Below, in pieces: positions 38,308-46,567 of a DNA stretch of 64,000 bases. The stretch's first letter is position 1. The number at the start of each line of letters is the position of its first letter. Under the pieces are notes generated by a model. The model had not been told where the DNA came from. It saw nothing but the letters and a program-made list of their open reading frames with translations, and searched no databases. Origin of the DNA: Sulfitobacter sp. SK012 (GTDB lineage: Bacteria; Pseudomonadota; Alphaproteobacteria; Rhodobacterales; Rhodobacteraceae); assembly GCF_003352085.1 (NCBI RefSeq), contig NZ_CP025804.1, forward strand, positions 3,782,001 to 3,846,000, given 5' to 3'. A program made the translations under genes and the position numbers.

Positions 38308-38514
38308 ATGGGGACCGGATTAGAACTATGGTGTAGCAGTTGTGTGAAAACAACAGAACATCTCGTTACGAAAACGTCACAAGAAAAATGGCAAATACCA
38401 GATCTTCTCAACTCTCCGGAAAACGCTTCCGAGTTTATGAGAGAAAGAACTCGTCAATGTAGCCAATGCGGCCTCGGCCAAGCGGCGGACAAAAAAGACA
38501 TTTTACCTGCCTAA
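38308..38514 (+). CDS. Small zinc-ribbon-like protein
   Basis: 68 residues from an ATG at 38308 with GGAGG 8-12 bases upstream. Two Cys pairs (WCSSC near the N-terminus and CSQCG near residue 52) suggest a zinc ribbon. No family recognised. It is short, but the ribosome binding site and the paired cysteines make it more than chance. Confidence 0.5.
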   Translation: MGTGLELWCSSCVKTTEHLVTKTSQEKWQIPDLLNSPENASEFMRERTRQCSQCGLGQAADKKDILPA

Positions 38515-38590
38515 TTTCTTTCGCTCGCCACCAATCTGACCGTTTGAGAAATTTATGGTAAAGTCAGACTGAAACATGGAGGTGCCAGTG

Positions 38591-39133
38591 ATGAAAAAGC
38601 CAAAACCATATTTTCTCGTTTTAGCCACCCTATTCGGACTTACAGCGGCCTGCGTTTCAGCCCCGCAGCACGGTGACTGGTGGGGTCACGGCCCGATGGG
38701 GCCGGGCCATATGCAGCCCGACGGCATGCATGGCTGGGGTTGGGGCGACATGGGTCAAGGCCAACAGCAGAGGATGCAGCGACACTGGACATACATGAAC
38801 AAGGGAATGCCCGCGACCTATCGGGGCGCTCGAAGCCCTTTTCGGGCAACGCCGCAGGTTATTGCCGAAGGAGAGACACTCTATTCTGCCAATTGTTCAG
38901 GATGTCATGGCGCGGAAGGTTTAGGAGACGGTGAGGCGGGACGCTCTCTTGTTCCTTCTCCAGCCTTGCTTAGATGGTTTGTCCAAATGCCGATGTCAGG
39001 AGATGAATATCTCCTCTGGACGATTTCCGAAGGCGGAGATCGATCTGGGACCGACATGCCCGCGTTCAAAGATAATCTGAGCGAAGAAAACATTTGGAAG
39101 ATCATCGCATACATGCGCGCGGGTTTTCCCTAA
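38591..39133 (+). CDS. Cytochrome c with a His/Met-rich segment
   Basis: 180 residues from ATG 38591; GGAGG lies 10 bases before it. A hydrophobic signal (residues 8-21, ending LTAAC) suggests export, perhaps as a lipoprotein. Residues 27-66 are strikingly rich in His, Met, Gly and Trp (for example GHGPMGPGHMQPDGMHGWGW). The class I cytochrome fold follows, with heme site CSGCH at 102-106 and the distal Met in TDMPAFKDN at about 156. It probably carries electrons in the periplasm. The rich segment could bind copper, which is inference. Confidence 0.85.
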   Translation: MKKPKPYFLVLATLFGLTAACVSAPQHGDWWGHGPMGPGHMQPDGMHGWGWGDMGQGQQQRMQRHWTYMNKGMPATYRGARSPFRATPQVIAEGETLYSANCSGCHGAEGLGDGEAGRSLVPSPALLRWFVQMPMSGDEYLLWTISEGGDRSGTDMPAFKDNLSEENIWKIIAYMRAGFP

Positions 39134-39689
39134 TCTCATTTAGTTTAAAGTCCGGCTTGTCGGCAACTCGGTCATTCAAAAGGCTTACGGTTGCGGCACC
39201 GCGGCGAACGGCTGGTTTGTCCCGCACAGCAGTCACTCGCACCGACCGCGGCGAAGGTTGGCTTCCCGCCCTTATTGACGAAATGTGCATGGTGCAGCAA
39301 TTGGGCCAAATCACTCGCGTATCACGGTCGCGAACGGCCCATTGCTGCCGTCCATCACACACTTCCACGCTGCGGTGCAGCTTTCGCATTGCTGTCGTTC
39401 GCGCATCGTGCAGCATTTTGGCGGTTTGACCTTCGATCAACGGACGAACCTGCCACTCGCCGCACCCTGCTTTGTTGCCACGGCAAACTGGGTATCCAGA
39501 CTTTATCAAAGCCAAGCCGATCTAGCCGGACCCATTCCTCCAGATCGTTCCTGTGTCTTTCGACGATTGAGCGCTCGGGAGGTCGTCCAATGGGTGCATA
39601 GCGAGAACACTCGCTCCCCTCCCATCCAGCAATTGTCTAAAAAGAAAATTAGTGGCAGGCTCGGACAGCGGCACTGAAGGAGCGGCAGG
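39134..39689. other. Decayed intergenic region
   Basis: 556 bases with no gene I can support. Short frames on both strands have no start signals or recognisable motifs. The stretch 39266-39299 is a diverged copy of 43290-43323, suggesting a repeat family (see the repeat entry). Confidence 0.45.
39266..39299 (+). repeat. Diverged 34-base repeat, copy 1 (other copy at 43290-43323)
   Basis: Both copies share CCGCCCTTATTG, then CGAAATGTGCAT, then GCAGCA with about four differences between them. They lie 4 kb apart in non-coding DNA in the same orientation. They may be the remains of an old mobile element or a regulatory element. Confidence 0.55.
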
Positions 39690-41264
39690 ATGTTAATAGG
39701 AAGGGTCGGCATCGCTTTGAGAGCCTTTTCATGCGCGGCCGCTCTCGCCCTAAGCGGATGCGGTAGTGCGGCGGAAGATTCAAAGGCGGATCGCACGGCA
39801 ATCGCAGACAGACTGGCTGATCCGGCAGATTATGCCGGGAACGTTACGTTTCGCATCGCCGAAGCCTTTCCTATCGGGGATTCCAGCGTTCCGTTTGCTC
39901 TGTATCTCGGACTCGCTCCGGAGACGGAGACGCGACTCCGAGTGAACGCATTAATCGACCTTCGCGAACTCCAGCGTGCCCTGCCGGGGCTGATCTCGGA
40001 CACTCTAAATCCAAGTTGTGGGCTCAGCCTCGATGTCACACTGAACGATGCGCGAGCGGCGGGAGATACTGTGCGTGGGAGCGGCACGGTTAAGGCCGTT
40101 GTCTACCGATGCAAGATTAGCGGGACGGGAGAGGAGGAGCGCGGCGCTCGCTTGCTGACACAGACGGTCGACGTTGACGTCGCTGTCGGCGTAGGCATTC
40201 AGGGAGACTGTATCGTCTTCTCCTTGGTTGATCTCGAGCTCGCGCCCCGTGGGGTGATTGGCTGGTTGGCCAACCTTCTTGGGGTGACGGAACGTGTGCG
40301 GACTGTGATCCGCGAGACTGGAAGAGCGACCCTGTCGGAGAATCCTGTCTGTCCTGATTTGCCAGAGGCTCTTACCCTTCTGGACTTGCACTACAGTCAA
40401 GTTGACCTTCGAGAGATAGGAAGCGGTGGGATCGGCGCAATTCTCTCAGGCTCGGTCGACACCGGCGCGGAAACGCTGATCAGCCTCCTCGCATTGGGGC
40501 AAACAAACGGGGTTCTACCAAATGCAGGGCTGGCACCCATACTACCTACCGCGACCACCGCCGGTCGACGCGTCGACTTCAGGATCGACGAAACGCTAGC
40601 GGCACCGAACGGGCAAGTCGCCTATGGCCTCGACCTTCGGCTTGCAACTGTCGCGCCGACCCGGATTGGCGTGAAAACCGTGCTGGATCTTAGAGACTTG
40701 CAGCACCAATTGCCGGACCTGTTTTCCGATATTGTTCTTCTGGATACCTGCGGTTCGCGCATTACGCTGCAACGGTTGGAGGCTGAAGCTAGAGAGAAGG
40801 CTGTTATCGCGAGGGGACGGCTTGATGTGCGAGGGTTCGCCTGCGAGAGAACCGGCCCAAGCTCTTGGGAACGTGGTGAGCCACAGACCTCTGAAGAGGT
40901 TGATGTCCGCGCCGAGATGTCGATCCGGCTCGTTGAAGGGTGCGCCGTTTTCAGCCTACTTGATCTCTCTCGCGACCCGCCACTCCCGTTCGGCCAAGTG
41001 GAAACGGGGAGCGGTCGGATCCAGGCGGCACGGGCCCTGCTTCTTGATGCGGTTGGTTTTATGCTGGAGGGAGCGCCGCTATGTCCTGAGGTGCCGCCGG
41101 AGCTGACGATGCTTGACCCGCAGTTCGAACGCGGCGAACCGCAAGAACTCGACCAGGGTGGCATCGGGGTCGCAGTCGAGGGGTCAATCGACGTGAGCAC
41201 GAGGACCATCCTCGAGTTTTTACAGCTATTGCAGCATCGGGGTGCGCTACCGCCACGTCCCTAG
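39690..41264 (+). CDS. Putative lipoprotein with two internal homologous halves
   Basis: 524 residues. Lipoprotein signal (RVGIALRAFSCAAALALSGC; lipobox near residue 24). The rest is two homologous halves, about residues 45-275 and 290-515. Matching pairs are IDLRELQRALPGLISDTL with LDLRDLQHQLPDLFSDIV, VFSLVDLELAPRG with VFSLLDLSRDPPL, and GSGGIGAILSGSVD with DQGGIGVAVEGSID; each half also has similar cysteines (CPDLPE, CPEVPP). No family is recognised. Probably an envelope protein exported and lipid-anchored. It precedes the DUF3604 gene on the same strand and may be co-transcribed with it. Confidence 0.7.
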   Translation: MLIGRVGIALRAFSCAAALALSGCGSAAEDSKADRTAIADRLADPADYAGNVTFRIAEAFPIGDSSVPFALYLGLAPETETRLRVNALIDLRELQRALPGLISDTLNPSCGLSLDVTLNDARAAGDTVRGSGTVKAVVYRCKISGTGEEERGARLLTQTVDVDVAVGVGIQGDCIVFSLVDLELAPRGVIGWLANLLGVTERVRTVIRETGRATLSENPVCPDLPEALTLLDLHYSQVDLREIGSGGIGAILSGSVDTGAETLISLLALGQTNGVLPNAGLAPILPTATTAGRRVDFRIDETLAAPNGQVAYGLDLRLATVAPTRIGVKTVLDLRDLQHQLPDLFSDIVLLDTCGSRITLQRLEAEAREKAVIARGRLDVRGFACERTGPSSWERGEPQTSEEVDVRAEMSIRLVEGCAVFSLLDLSRDPPLPFGQVETGSGRIQAARALLLDAVGFMLEGAPLCPEVPPELTMLDPQFERGEPQELDQGGIGVAVEGSIDVSTRTILEFLQLLQHRGALPPRP

Positions 41265-41342
41265 TTTCAACGCCCTGATCGGCGGCTGGCATTGCCTCAA
41301 GAAGCTTACTCAGCAATACTTGAAAAAAAAGGGAATGTGAAA

Positions 41343-43253
41343 ATGTCGATTGGAAAAACGCTAACTGGCGCACTGCTCACTTTGAGTACAGTCCTGCCGT
41401 CATCGGCCTCTGCCCAACAAGCGAGCGGGCCTGATTTTTCCGTACCGAAAAACGAAATTGTCGAGAAGACAGAGAATTACTCTCCTTTCGTAAACTTCGA
41501 GGCACCTGATCGTGTCTTCTGGGGAGATTCACATCTGCACACTTCGTATTCTTGGGATGCTGGATTGGTAGGCAATACGTTAGGCCCGGATGAGGCTTAT
41601 CGCTTTGCGAAAGGTCAGCAGGTTATTGCAAGCTCTGGGCAGCCGGTCAAACTGGTCAGACCTCTGGACTGGCTCGTAGTGGCAGATCACGCAGAGAGCC
41701 TTGGTGTTGCGGTGCTTATCGAGCGTTCAGATCCCGCCATTTTAAAAAGCGAAGTCGGCCGGACCACGCACGACCTGTACAAAGAAGGCAAGATCTACGA
41801 AGCCTTTGAAAACTGGGGCCTGAATGTCATCGTTGGGGGCAATGATCCGCTCAAAGACCCTGCGCTGACCCGCACTGTCTGGGAAGAGATCATAGACCAC
41901 GCTGAAAACCACAATACCCCCGGGCAGTTTACGGCCTTCATCGGCTACGAATGGTCATCAGCGCCAGGTGGCAATAATCTGCACCGCGTCGTCATAATGC
42001 GGGATGGTGCGGCGGAGGCGAAAAAAGTCCTACCGTTCGCTGCCTATGAGTCCGACGACCCCGAGAAACTGTGGGATTGGATGGAAGTCTACGAAGAAAA
42101 AACCGGTGGGCAGATTCTTGCTATCCCCCACAATGGCAACATCTCGAATGGTGTGATGTTCTCTGTCGAGACCCAGTCCGGAGACCCAATAGACCAAGAA
42201 TATGCAGAGCGCCGTGCCAAATGGGAACCTCTCTATGAGGTCACTCAAATGAAGGGTGATGGAGAAGCGCATCCGTTCCTGTCACCGAACGACGAGTTCG
42301 CTGACTATGAAAATTGGGATCGAGGAAATTGGAACGGTGAGCCGAAAACACCGGAAATGTTGCCACATGAATACGCCCGGGGTGGATTGAAGGTCGGCCT
42401 TCAAATGGAAGAAGCGCTCGGCATCAACCCATTCAAGTTTGGAATGATCGGTGGAACCGATTCACACACCTCGCTGGCCACCAGCCGAGAAGATAACTAT
42501 TTCGGCAAAGTGTCGTTGATGGAACCGGGTCTCGACCGGTTCGAAGGAGAGATCGTCCCCGATCCGCAGAATGCGGGCACAGGTACATATGAATTTGAGA
42601 CCATCGCGTCGGGGCTTCAAGGTGTATGGGCCAAGGAAAACACGCGCGAGGCTTTGTGGGATGCAATGAAACGCAAAGAAACATACGCAACCACAGGCAG
42701 CCGTATGACTGTCCGGGTGTTCGGCGGCTGGGAGTATAATGCCGACGATGTGCTGAGGCCAGATTTTGCCAAGACAGGTTATCTGGGCGGTGTGCCCATG
42801 GGCGGTGATTTGCAAAACGCACCTGACGGCATGGCCCCTAAACTGATGATCCGCACACTGCGTGACCCGGACGGAGCGAACTTAGACCGTGTTCAAGTTG
42901 TAAAGGGTTGGCTCGATTCAAACGACCAAGCACAAGAGCTTGTCTATGATGTCGTTTGCTCCGATGACCGAGAAATCATTGAAGCTCGTTGTGAACGTGC
43001 CGTCGGCAATACCGTCAACATCGAGGCTGCCACATACACCAACGATATTGGCGATTCACTTCTGATGGCCTTCTGGGAAGACCCCGATTTCGATCCCTCA
43101 CAGCGTGCCTTCTACTATGTTCGGGTTCTTGAGATTCCCACACCACGCTGGACAACCTACGACGCTGCTTTCTACGGTGTTGGTTTGCCCGAGGGCGTGC
43201 CACCGTCACAGCAGGATCGGGCATACACATCACCGATTTGGTATACGCCATAG
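41343..43253 (+). CDS. DUF3604 domain protein (PHP-like, exported)
   Basis: 636 residues from ATG 41343 (signal peptide SIGKTLTGALLTLSTVLPSSASA, about residues 2-24). The DUF3604 family opens with FWGDSHLHTSYSWDAGLVGN (near residue 59), which has the HxH metal site of PHP-type phosphoesterases, and continues with DWLVVADHAESLGV, FIGYEWSSAPGGNNLHRVVIMRDG, ILAIPHNGNISNG, and a terminal GTDSHTSLATSRE near 380. These hold the metal-binding His and Asp residues. The family is usually exported; its substrate is not known. It follows the lipoprotein gene by 78 bases. Confidence 0.85.
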   Translation: MSIGKTLTGALLTLSTVLPSSASAQQASGPDFSVPKNEIVEKTENYSPFVNFEAPDRVFWGDSHLHTSYSWDAGLVGNTLGPDEAYRFAKGQQVIASSGQPVKLVRPLDWLVVADHAESLGVAVLIERSDPAILKSEVGRTTHDLYKEGKIYEAFENWGLNVIVGGNDPLKDPALTRTVWEEIIDHAENHNTPGQFTAFIGYEWSSAPGGNNLHRVVIMRDGAAEAKKVLPFAAYESDDPEKLWDWMEVYEEKTGGQILAIPHNGNISNGVMFSVETQSGDPIDQEYAERRAKWEPLYEVTQMKGDGEAHPFLSPNDEFADYENWDRGNWNGEPKTPEMLPHEYARGGLKVGLQMEEALGINPFKFGMIGGTDSHTSLATSREDNYFGKVSLMEPGLDRFEGEIVPDPQNAGTGTYEFETIASGLQGVWAKENTREALWDAMKRKETYATTGSRMTVRVFGGWEYNADDVLRPDFAKTGYLGGVPMGGDLQNAPDGMAPKLMIRTLRDPDGANLDRVQVVKGWLDSNDQAQELVYDVVCSDDREIIEARCERAVGNTVNIEAATYTNDIGDSLLMAFWEDPDFDPSQRAFYYVRVLEIPTPRWTTYDAAFYGVGLPEGVPPSQQDRAYTSPIWYTP

Positions 43254-43741
43254 CAGACGGTGGAACACACCGCAGCGAATGTCCGCAGTCCGCCCTTATT
43301 GTCGAAATGTGCATACCGCAGCATCGGTCACTATGGGCTGAAGTCGCGACACGACATGAACAAGATATTGACGATCCTCAGCGGATCAATGGCGCACGCA
43401 TCGCCGAGGTACGTTCCAGTTCAAGCTCGTCAATTCTGGCATCTTTCCGCAATCTCGGATCCAAGCGATCAAAGTCGTAATTTGGTTGGAAATCCCTTTT
43501 ACAGAATATCAGAGTCGACTTCCCAATACGTGCCGGAAGGGTAGAATACCGTGCGAGGTTGACTGATGCCGAACAGTAGCTGCAATAAGTTGTGATCGTT
43601 CAGGGATTTGACCCTAAATAAATCATACATATGCGGTAGGTATTTGTTTTAAATAATTAAATATTCAAGCAATTGGCCGCTTGAACCGCACAGGGCATAC
43701 TCATTTCACGGCTTATTTAGGATTAACCACAGTGTGCCTTA
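43254..43741. other. Intergenic, AT-richer stretch
   Basis: About 490 bases between the DUF3604 gene and the candidate small RNA. It holds repeat copy 2, an AT-rich stretch 43619-43663, and a 7-bp palindrome TTCAAGC-N8-GCTTGAA at 43664-43685 that could be an operator. No gene is supported. Confidence 0.45.
43290..43323 (+). repeat. Diverged 34-base repeat, copy 2 (other copy at 39266-39299)
   Basis: The second copy of the 34-base repeat, just after the DUF3604 gene. The surrounding 250 bases have no clear gene. Confidence 0.55.
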
Positions 43742-43836
43742 GAGCCTTCTCGACTGTTCCTCGTCCCTTCAGTCGGGAGTTAGGCTCGAGATTAACTAGT
43801 TCGGGTTGCGCAGCACTATCTGCGCAACCCTTTTTA
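43742..43836 (+). ncRNA. Candidate small RNA with terminator
   Basis: Two strong hairpins in non-coding DNA. The first: GAGCC (43742-43746) pairs with GGCTC (43783... actual 43783-43787), and TTCTCGACTG (43747-43756) pairs with CAGTCGGGAG (43770-43779), separated on one side by a 3-base bulge, with a pyrimidine-rich loop TTCCTCGTCCCTT. The second (43804-43831) is an 11-bp stem GGGTTGCGCAG / CTGCGCAACCC followed by T5, a classic Rho-independent terminator. Such hairpin-plus-terminator layouts with pyrimidine loops are seen in alphaproteobacterial sRNAs that bind ribosome sites. The 5' end is not known. Confidence 0.55.
43804..43836 (+). terminator. Rho-independent terminator of the candidate sRNA
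   Basis: An 11-bp perfect stem (GGGTTGCGCAG / CTGCGCAACCC), a 6-base loop CACTAT and a T5 run. No gene on the plus strand ends just before it, which supports its being the end of a non-coding transcript. Confidence 0.88.
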
Positions 43837-43872
43837 AACCAAAGCGACTTTATCGTCGTAGTGAAAGAATGA

Positions 43873-44031
43873 ATGATGACCCAATTTACCGCTGACAAAA
43901 GAAAAAATGAACTCGGTTCTATCGAGCTTGCTCCGATGCAAATTGACGAGCTGACAGCACGCAAATTTCAACTAAGTGCGACCCTTCTTCTCATAGTAAC
44001 CACAACTGGATTGGGACTGCTCGGACTATAG
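43873..44031 (+). CDS. Possible small single-pass membrane protein
   Basis: 52 residues starting MMTQFTADKRKNELGS. A charged N-terminal half is followed by one hydrophobic segment at the C-terminus (ATLLLIVTTTGLGLLGL), a layout typical of small tail-anchored membrane proteins. A weak GAAAGA precedes the ATG. It lies 36 bases after the sRNA terminator. Low confidence because of its size. Confidence 0.35.
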   Translation: MMTQFTADKRKNELGSIELAPMQIDELTARKFQLSATLLLIVTTTGLGLLGL

Positions 44032-44062
44032 TCAGCTGAGGTGATGTTGAGCATACGCTCGT

Positions 44063-44454
44063 TCATTCGCCAGCCTCCAGTATCTTAAGTGCCTCAGTTC
44101 CCGCCAGGTTTGGATTTTGCTGGCCAAAGTCGAAGCCAGTTTCCCTCATCTGGGTTTTGGCAGCAGCATCGACCACATTTGCCGTTTTCCACGGCGGCTC
44201 TTCAACATGCAAAGAGGTTAAAAAACTGTCTGTGATTGTAATGTTTCCGATACGGTCGGCTTGAAACGCGGCTTGGCTATCAGCTTAAAGCTGAACGGAA
44301 ACTTTAACGTATCTTCGGGAATGTCCACGCTGTCATTCATTTACTGGATCTCGACCAGCCGCCAGGGAATACCTGTAAGATCACCAGCATTTGTGCTCAG
44401 TGCGCAAAATATTGAGCCGGCTAAAAGCAGTAGCCGGAAACAAACCCGGTTCAT
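44063..44454 (-). pseudogene. Broken META-domain (HslJ-like) protein
   Basis: Starts with a signal-like MNRVCFRLLLLAGSIFCALSTNA and continues DLTGIPWRLVEIQ, then a stop. The reading goes on after it (NDSVDIPEDTLKFPFSF) and a further frame change gives DSQAAFQADRIGN and a final run ending in LEAGE and stop at 44063. PWRLVEIQ and the AFQAD segment fit the start of META domains, but at least one stop and one frameshift break it. It follows the gene at 44456 by one base, so it was once co-transcribed with it. Confidence 0.55.
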
Positions 44455-44455
44455 A

Positions 44456-45151
44456 TTAGCCACCTTCAATCGCGGCAATCGGAACTTCGTACACCTCTGC
44501 ACCATTGACTGTGACGGTCCATATATCGCCATTTATCATAGCCTCCACCTCGCGATTGGTTGCGTTTACATAGCCAGTCATGAAGTTGATCGTGAACTGT
44601 TCGCCTTTCTGGTTCTGAACCACAATCGAAGCCTGCCGGTCTTCCATACGCAATATGCCAGCAGGGCACTGGCCGAATTTGGTGTCGCTCGCGTCTCGGC
44701 AGTTCAAGAGTGTCGTGGCATCATAATCTTTGGTGGAGAAGGGAAAGGCTGGATTGTCCGCGTTATCAGGTTCAAGCGCAGCTGCGTTCCAATAGACGAA
44801 AACACTTTCGTCCGGAAATCGAAAGATCAGACCCTGGTCACCGAGACCACTCTGCCGATAGACCCTGCGGCCATCCTTGTCTTTGAAATTGCCGACCGTG
44901 TTTCCGTCCGGCTCCAGTTCGTGGGTCACACCGTCTGCACGTCTGATGGTCACAAAGCCCTGCCGCTGCGAGAAGCTGCATGAGATCATGTCGGACGCTT
45001 GGTCCGACTTTGCGGGATAGATGTCGCATCGTGCTTCTGCCGTGTCCGCCGAGGCAGAAGTCGCCAACATAGTCACCACTGTTGCGGTAGCCAAAAGCCC
45101 AGTCTTTATGAACTTCCATATGTCGATGGGCATCAAATTATATTTGGTCAC
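44456..45151 (-). CDS. Hypothetical periplasmic protein
   Basis: 231 residues. The GTG at 45151 was chosen because AAGGAG lies 8-13 bases before it. A signal segment (FIKTGLLATATVVTMLATSASA) directs export. The mature protein, about 190 residues, contains four cysteines (ARCDIYP, MISCSFSQ, LLNCRDAS, GQCPAGIL), which could form two disulfides. No family recognised. An FNR-type box lies about 100 bases upstream, suggesting control by oxygen or nitrogen oxides. Confidence 0.65.
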   Translation of the reverse strand: MTKYNLMPIDIWKFIKTGLLATATVVTMLATSASADTAEARCDIYPAKSDQASDMISCSFSQRQGFVTIRRADGVTHELEPDGNTVGNFKDKDGRRVYRQSGLGDQGLIFRFPDESVFVYWNAAALEPDNADNPAFPFSTKDYDATTLLNCRDASDTKFGQCPAGILRMEDRQASIVVQNQKGEQFTINFMTGYVNATNREVEAMINGDIWTVTVNGAEVYEVPIAAIEGG

Positions 45152-45608
45152 GGTTTCTCTCCTTAAAAATAAACCCAAACAGAGCAGCTTAGACGCAATG
45201 GAAGTCAGCAGTGAGCCACATTATAAGACTTCTGCAACGTAGCTTATGGCCTTGATGCAAATCAAGCTTCAGGGGTGGGCAGAGAGGTACTCTCTGCTGG
45301 AGACTAAGTTCTTGTGCATTGACGGTCATGATGCTGTGTTCCGACCATGAAGTTAGGGCCTCGTAGGGTCATCGGCACTCTTCCAGCTGTAAAGTGGTGG
45401 GAAACATCACCGGGGGCCTAGGCGACCCATCTACGTTCTCTAAAACACGCATGAACGGAGTAGCGCCGCAGGCATCGCTTGCTTGGTTTGCATACTGTTG
45501 GTTTATGACGCTAAGTTGGCAAAGCAACTGTTGGAACTGAACGTATTATCAGTTGCTGCGGAGCAAGTTCACGATGCCTAATTGTCGTTTAGATTCAGGG
45601 ATTGCGCG
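45152..45608. other. Intergenic region
   Basis: About 450 bases between divergent genes. Besides the FNR box it contains a perfect 8-bp hairpin GCAGAGAG-GTA-CTCTCTGC at 45279-45297, without a T-run after it. No gene is supported. Confidence 0.5.
45252..45265. promoter_or_regulatory. FNR/FnrL-type operator box
   Basis: TTGATGCAAATCAA, a perfect match to the consensus TTGAT-N4-ATCAA bound by FNR-type regulators. It lies 101-114 bases upstream of the minus-strand start at 45151 and would fit regulation of that gene by low oxygen. Confidence 0.6.
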
Positions 45609-46403
45609 ATGGCTTACACCGAACTCTTCGGAAATCCTGCGCATCGTACCTTTCTTAGGCGCGGTGAGAATCTCTGGCGTGTCGTTCAAGGCCATCCTCG
45701 CTATGCTTACTACGGGACTGTCGTATCACTAAGCGATCCGGGGGAAGACACCGCAGAGATCATGACCAGTCTCGCTCGGTTACAAGGCTTAGGAATGTGT
45801 TTCTATTATCCCAAAACTGGCGCGACTGCTCTTCTGGCAGGCCTAAAGGCCAAAGGGCTGCGGACAGCGCAAAGTTTGTACCATCGTGGTGGCCGCGCGG
45901 CTTATGAGGCAAGTAAAACCCTTTTGAACAGTAAGACTGCGCCAGAAAACCTGACCATTTCGCGGTTAGATGCGACTACGCCTGAAACGGTGATCAAAGC
46001 AACGGTAGAGTTATGCCAGAGTTGCGGCCTGTCAGCGATGCCCGGCGAAATCATGCGTGGCAGCGTTATTCCGGGAATAAACCTGATTGCGACAGACGTC
46101 AGCGGTACACCTGTGGCCACCGCGGCGTCATATGCGATGCATGCTCCTGACACGCCCCGTGCCACTGAGGCTTTCTGGGGTGTGCTAGCAACCCAGAAAG
46201 ACTATCGCGGACAAGGGTTGGCCGCGCGGCTTGGGGCTCTAGCGATTGTGTATATGTGGGAGAACGAGGGTATGCGCGCCTTCAATACGGGTATCAAAGC
46301 CGAAAACTTGGCCTCACAAGCTGCCTGCGCAAAGCTAGGCGTATTGAACACCGATTGGGTAACTGCTTTTTGTTTTGATGACGAGCGTTTGGCCGCCCAA
46401 TAA
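45609..46403 (+). CDS. GNAT family N-acetyltransferase
   Basis: 264 residues. The GNAT fold is in the C-terminal half: EAFWGVLATQKDYRGQGLAARLGALAIVYMWE, with RGQGLA as the acetyl-CoA pyrophosphate-binding motif A, then AFNTGIKAENLASQAACAKLGV (motif B). The N-terminal half resembles a diverged GNAT lobe (HPRYAYYGTVVSLSDPGE). Substrate not known. The start at 45609 was chosen because the upstream TTG would have no binding site. Confidence 0.78.
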   Translation: MAYTELFGNPAHRTFLRRGENLWRVVQGHPRYAYYGTVVSLSDPGEDTAEIMTSLARLQGLGMCFYYPKTGATALLAGLKAKGLRTAQSLYHRGGRAAYEASKTLLNSKTAPENLTISRLDATTPETVIKATVELCQSCGLSAMPGEIMRGSVIPGINLIATDVSGTPVATAASYAMHAPDTPRATEAFWGVLATQKDYRGQGLAARLGALAIVYMWENEGMRAFNTGIKAENLASQAACAKLGVLNTDWVTAFCFDDERLAAQ

Positions 46404-46567
46404 TTAGCGATCCGAATTCCGGTTCGGGTTCGATGTCTCCTCTCACGTTGTGAGCAGAGCAGACCTTTGGCCACTTCGGAGCATTGGTCAAAAAGGGCTC
46501 ATAGCTGGCCTTCTCTGCGTCCTGCGTCGACGACCGTTGTGCGGGTCACTTCAGGTTCTGTCGGGTT

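Noticed and set aside
39102-39515. 137-codon minus-strand frame after the cytochrome c gene
   Set aside because: Overlaps the end of the cytochrome gene, has unusual composition, and lies in repeat-like decayed DNA.
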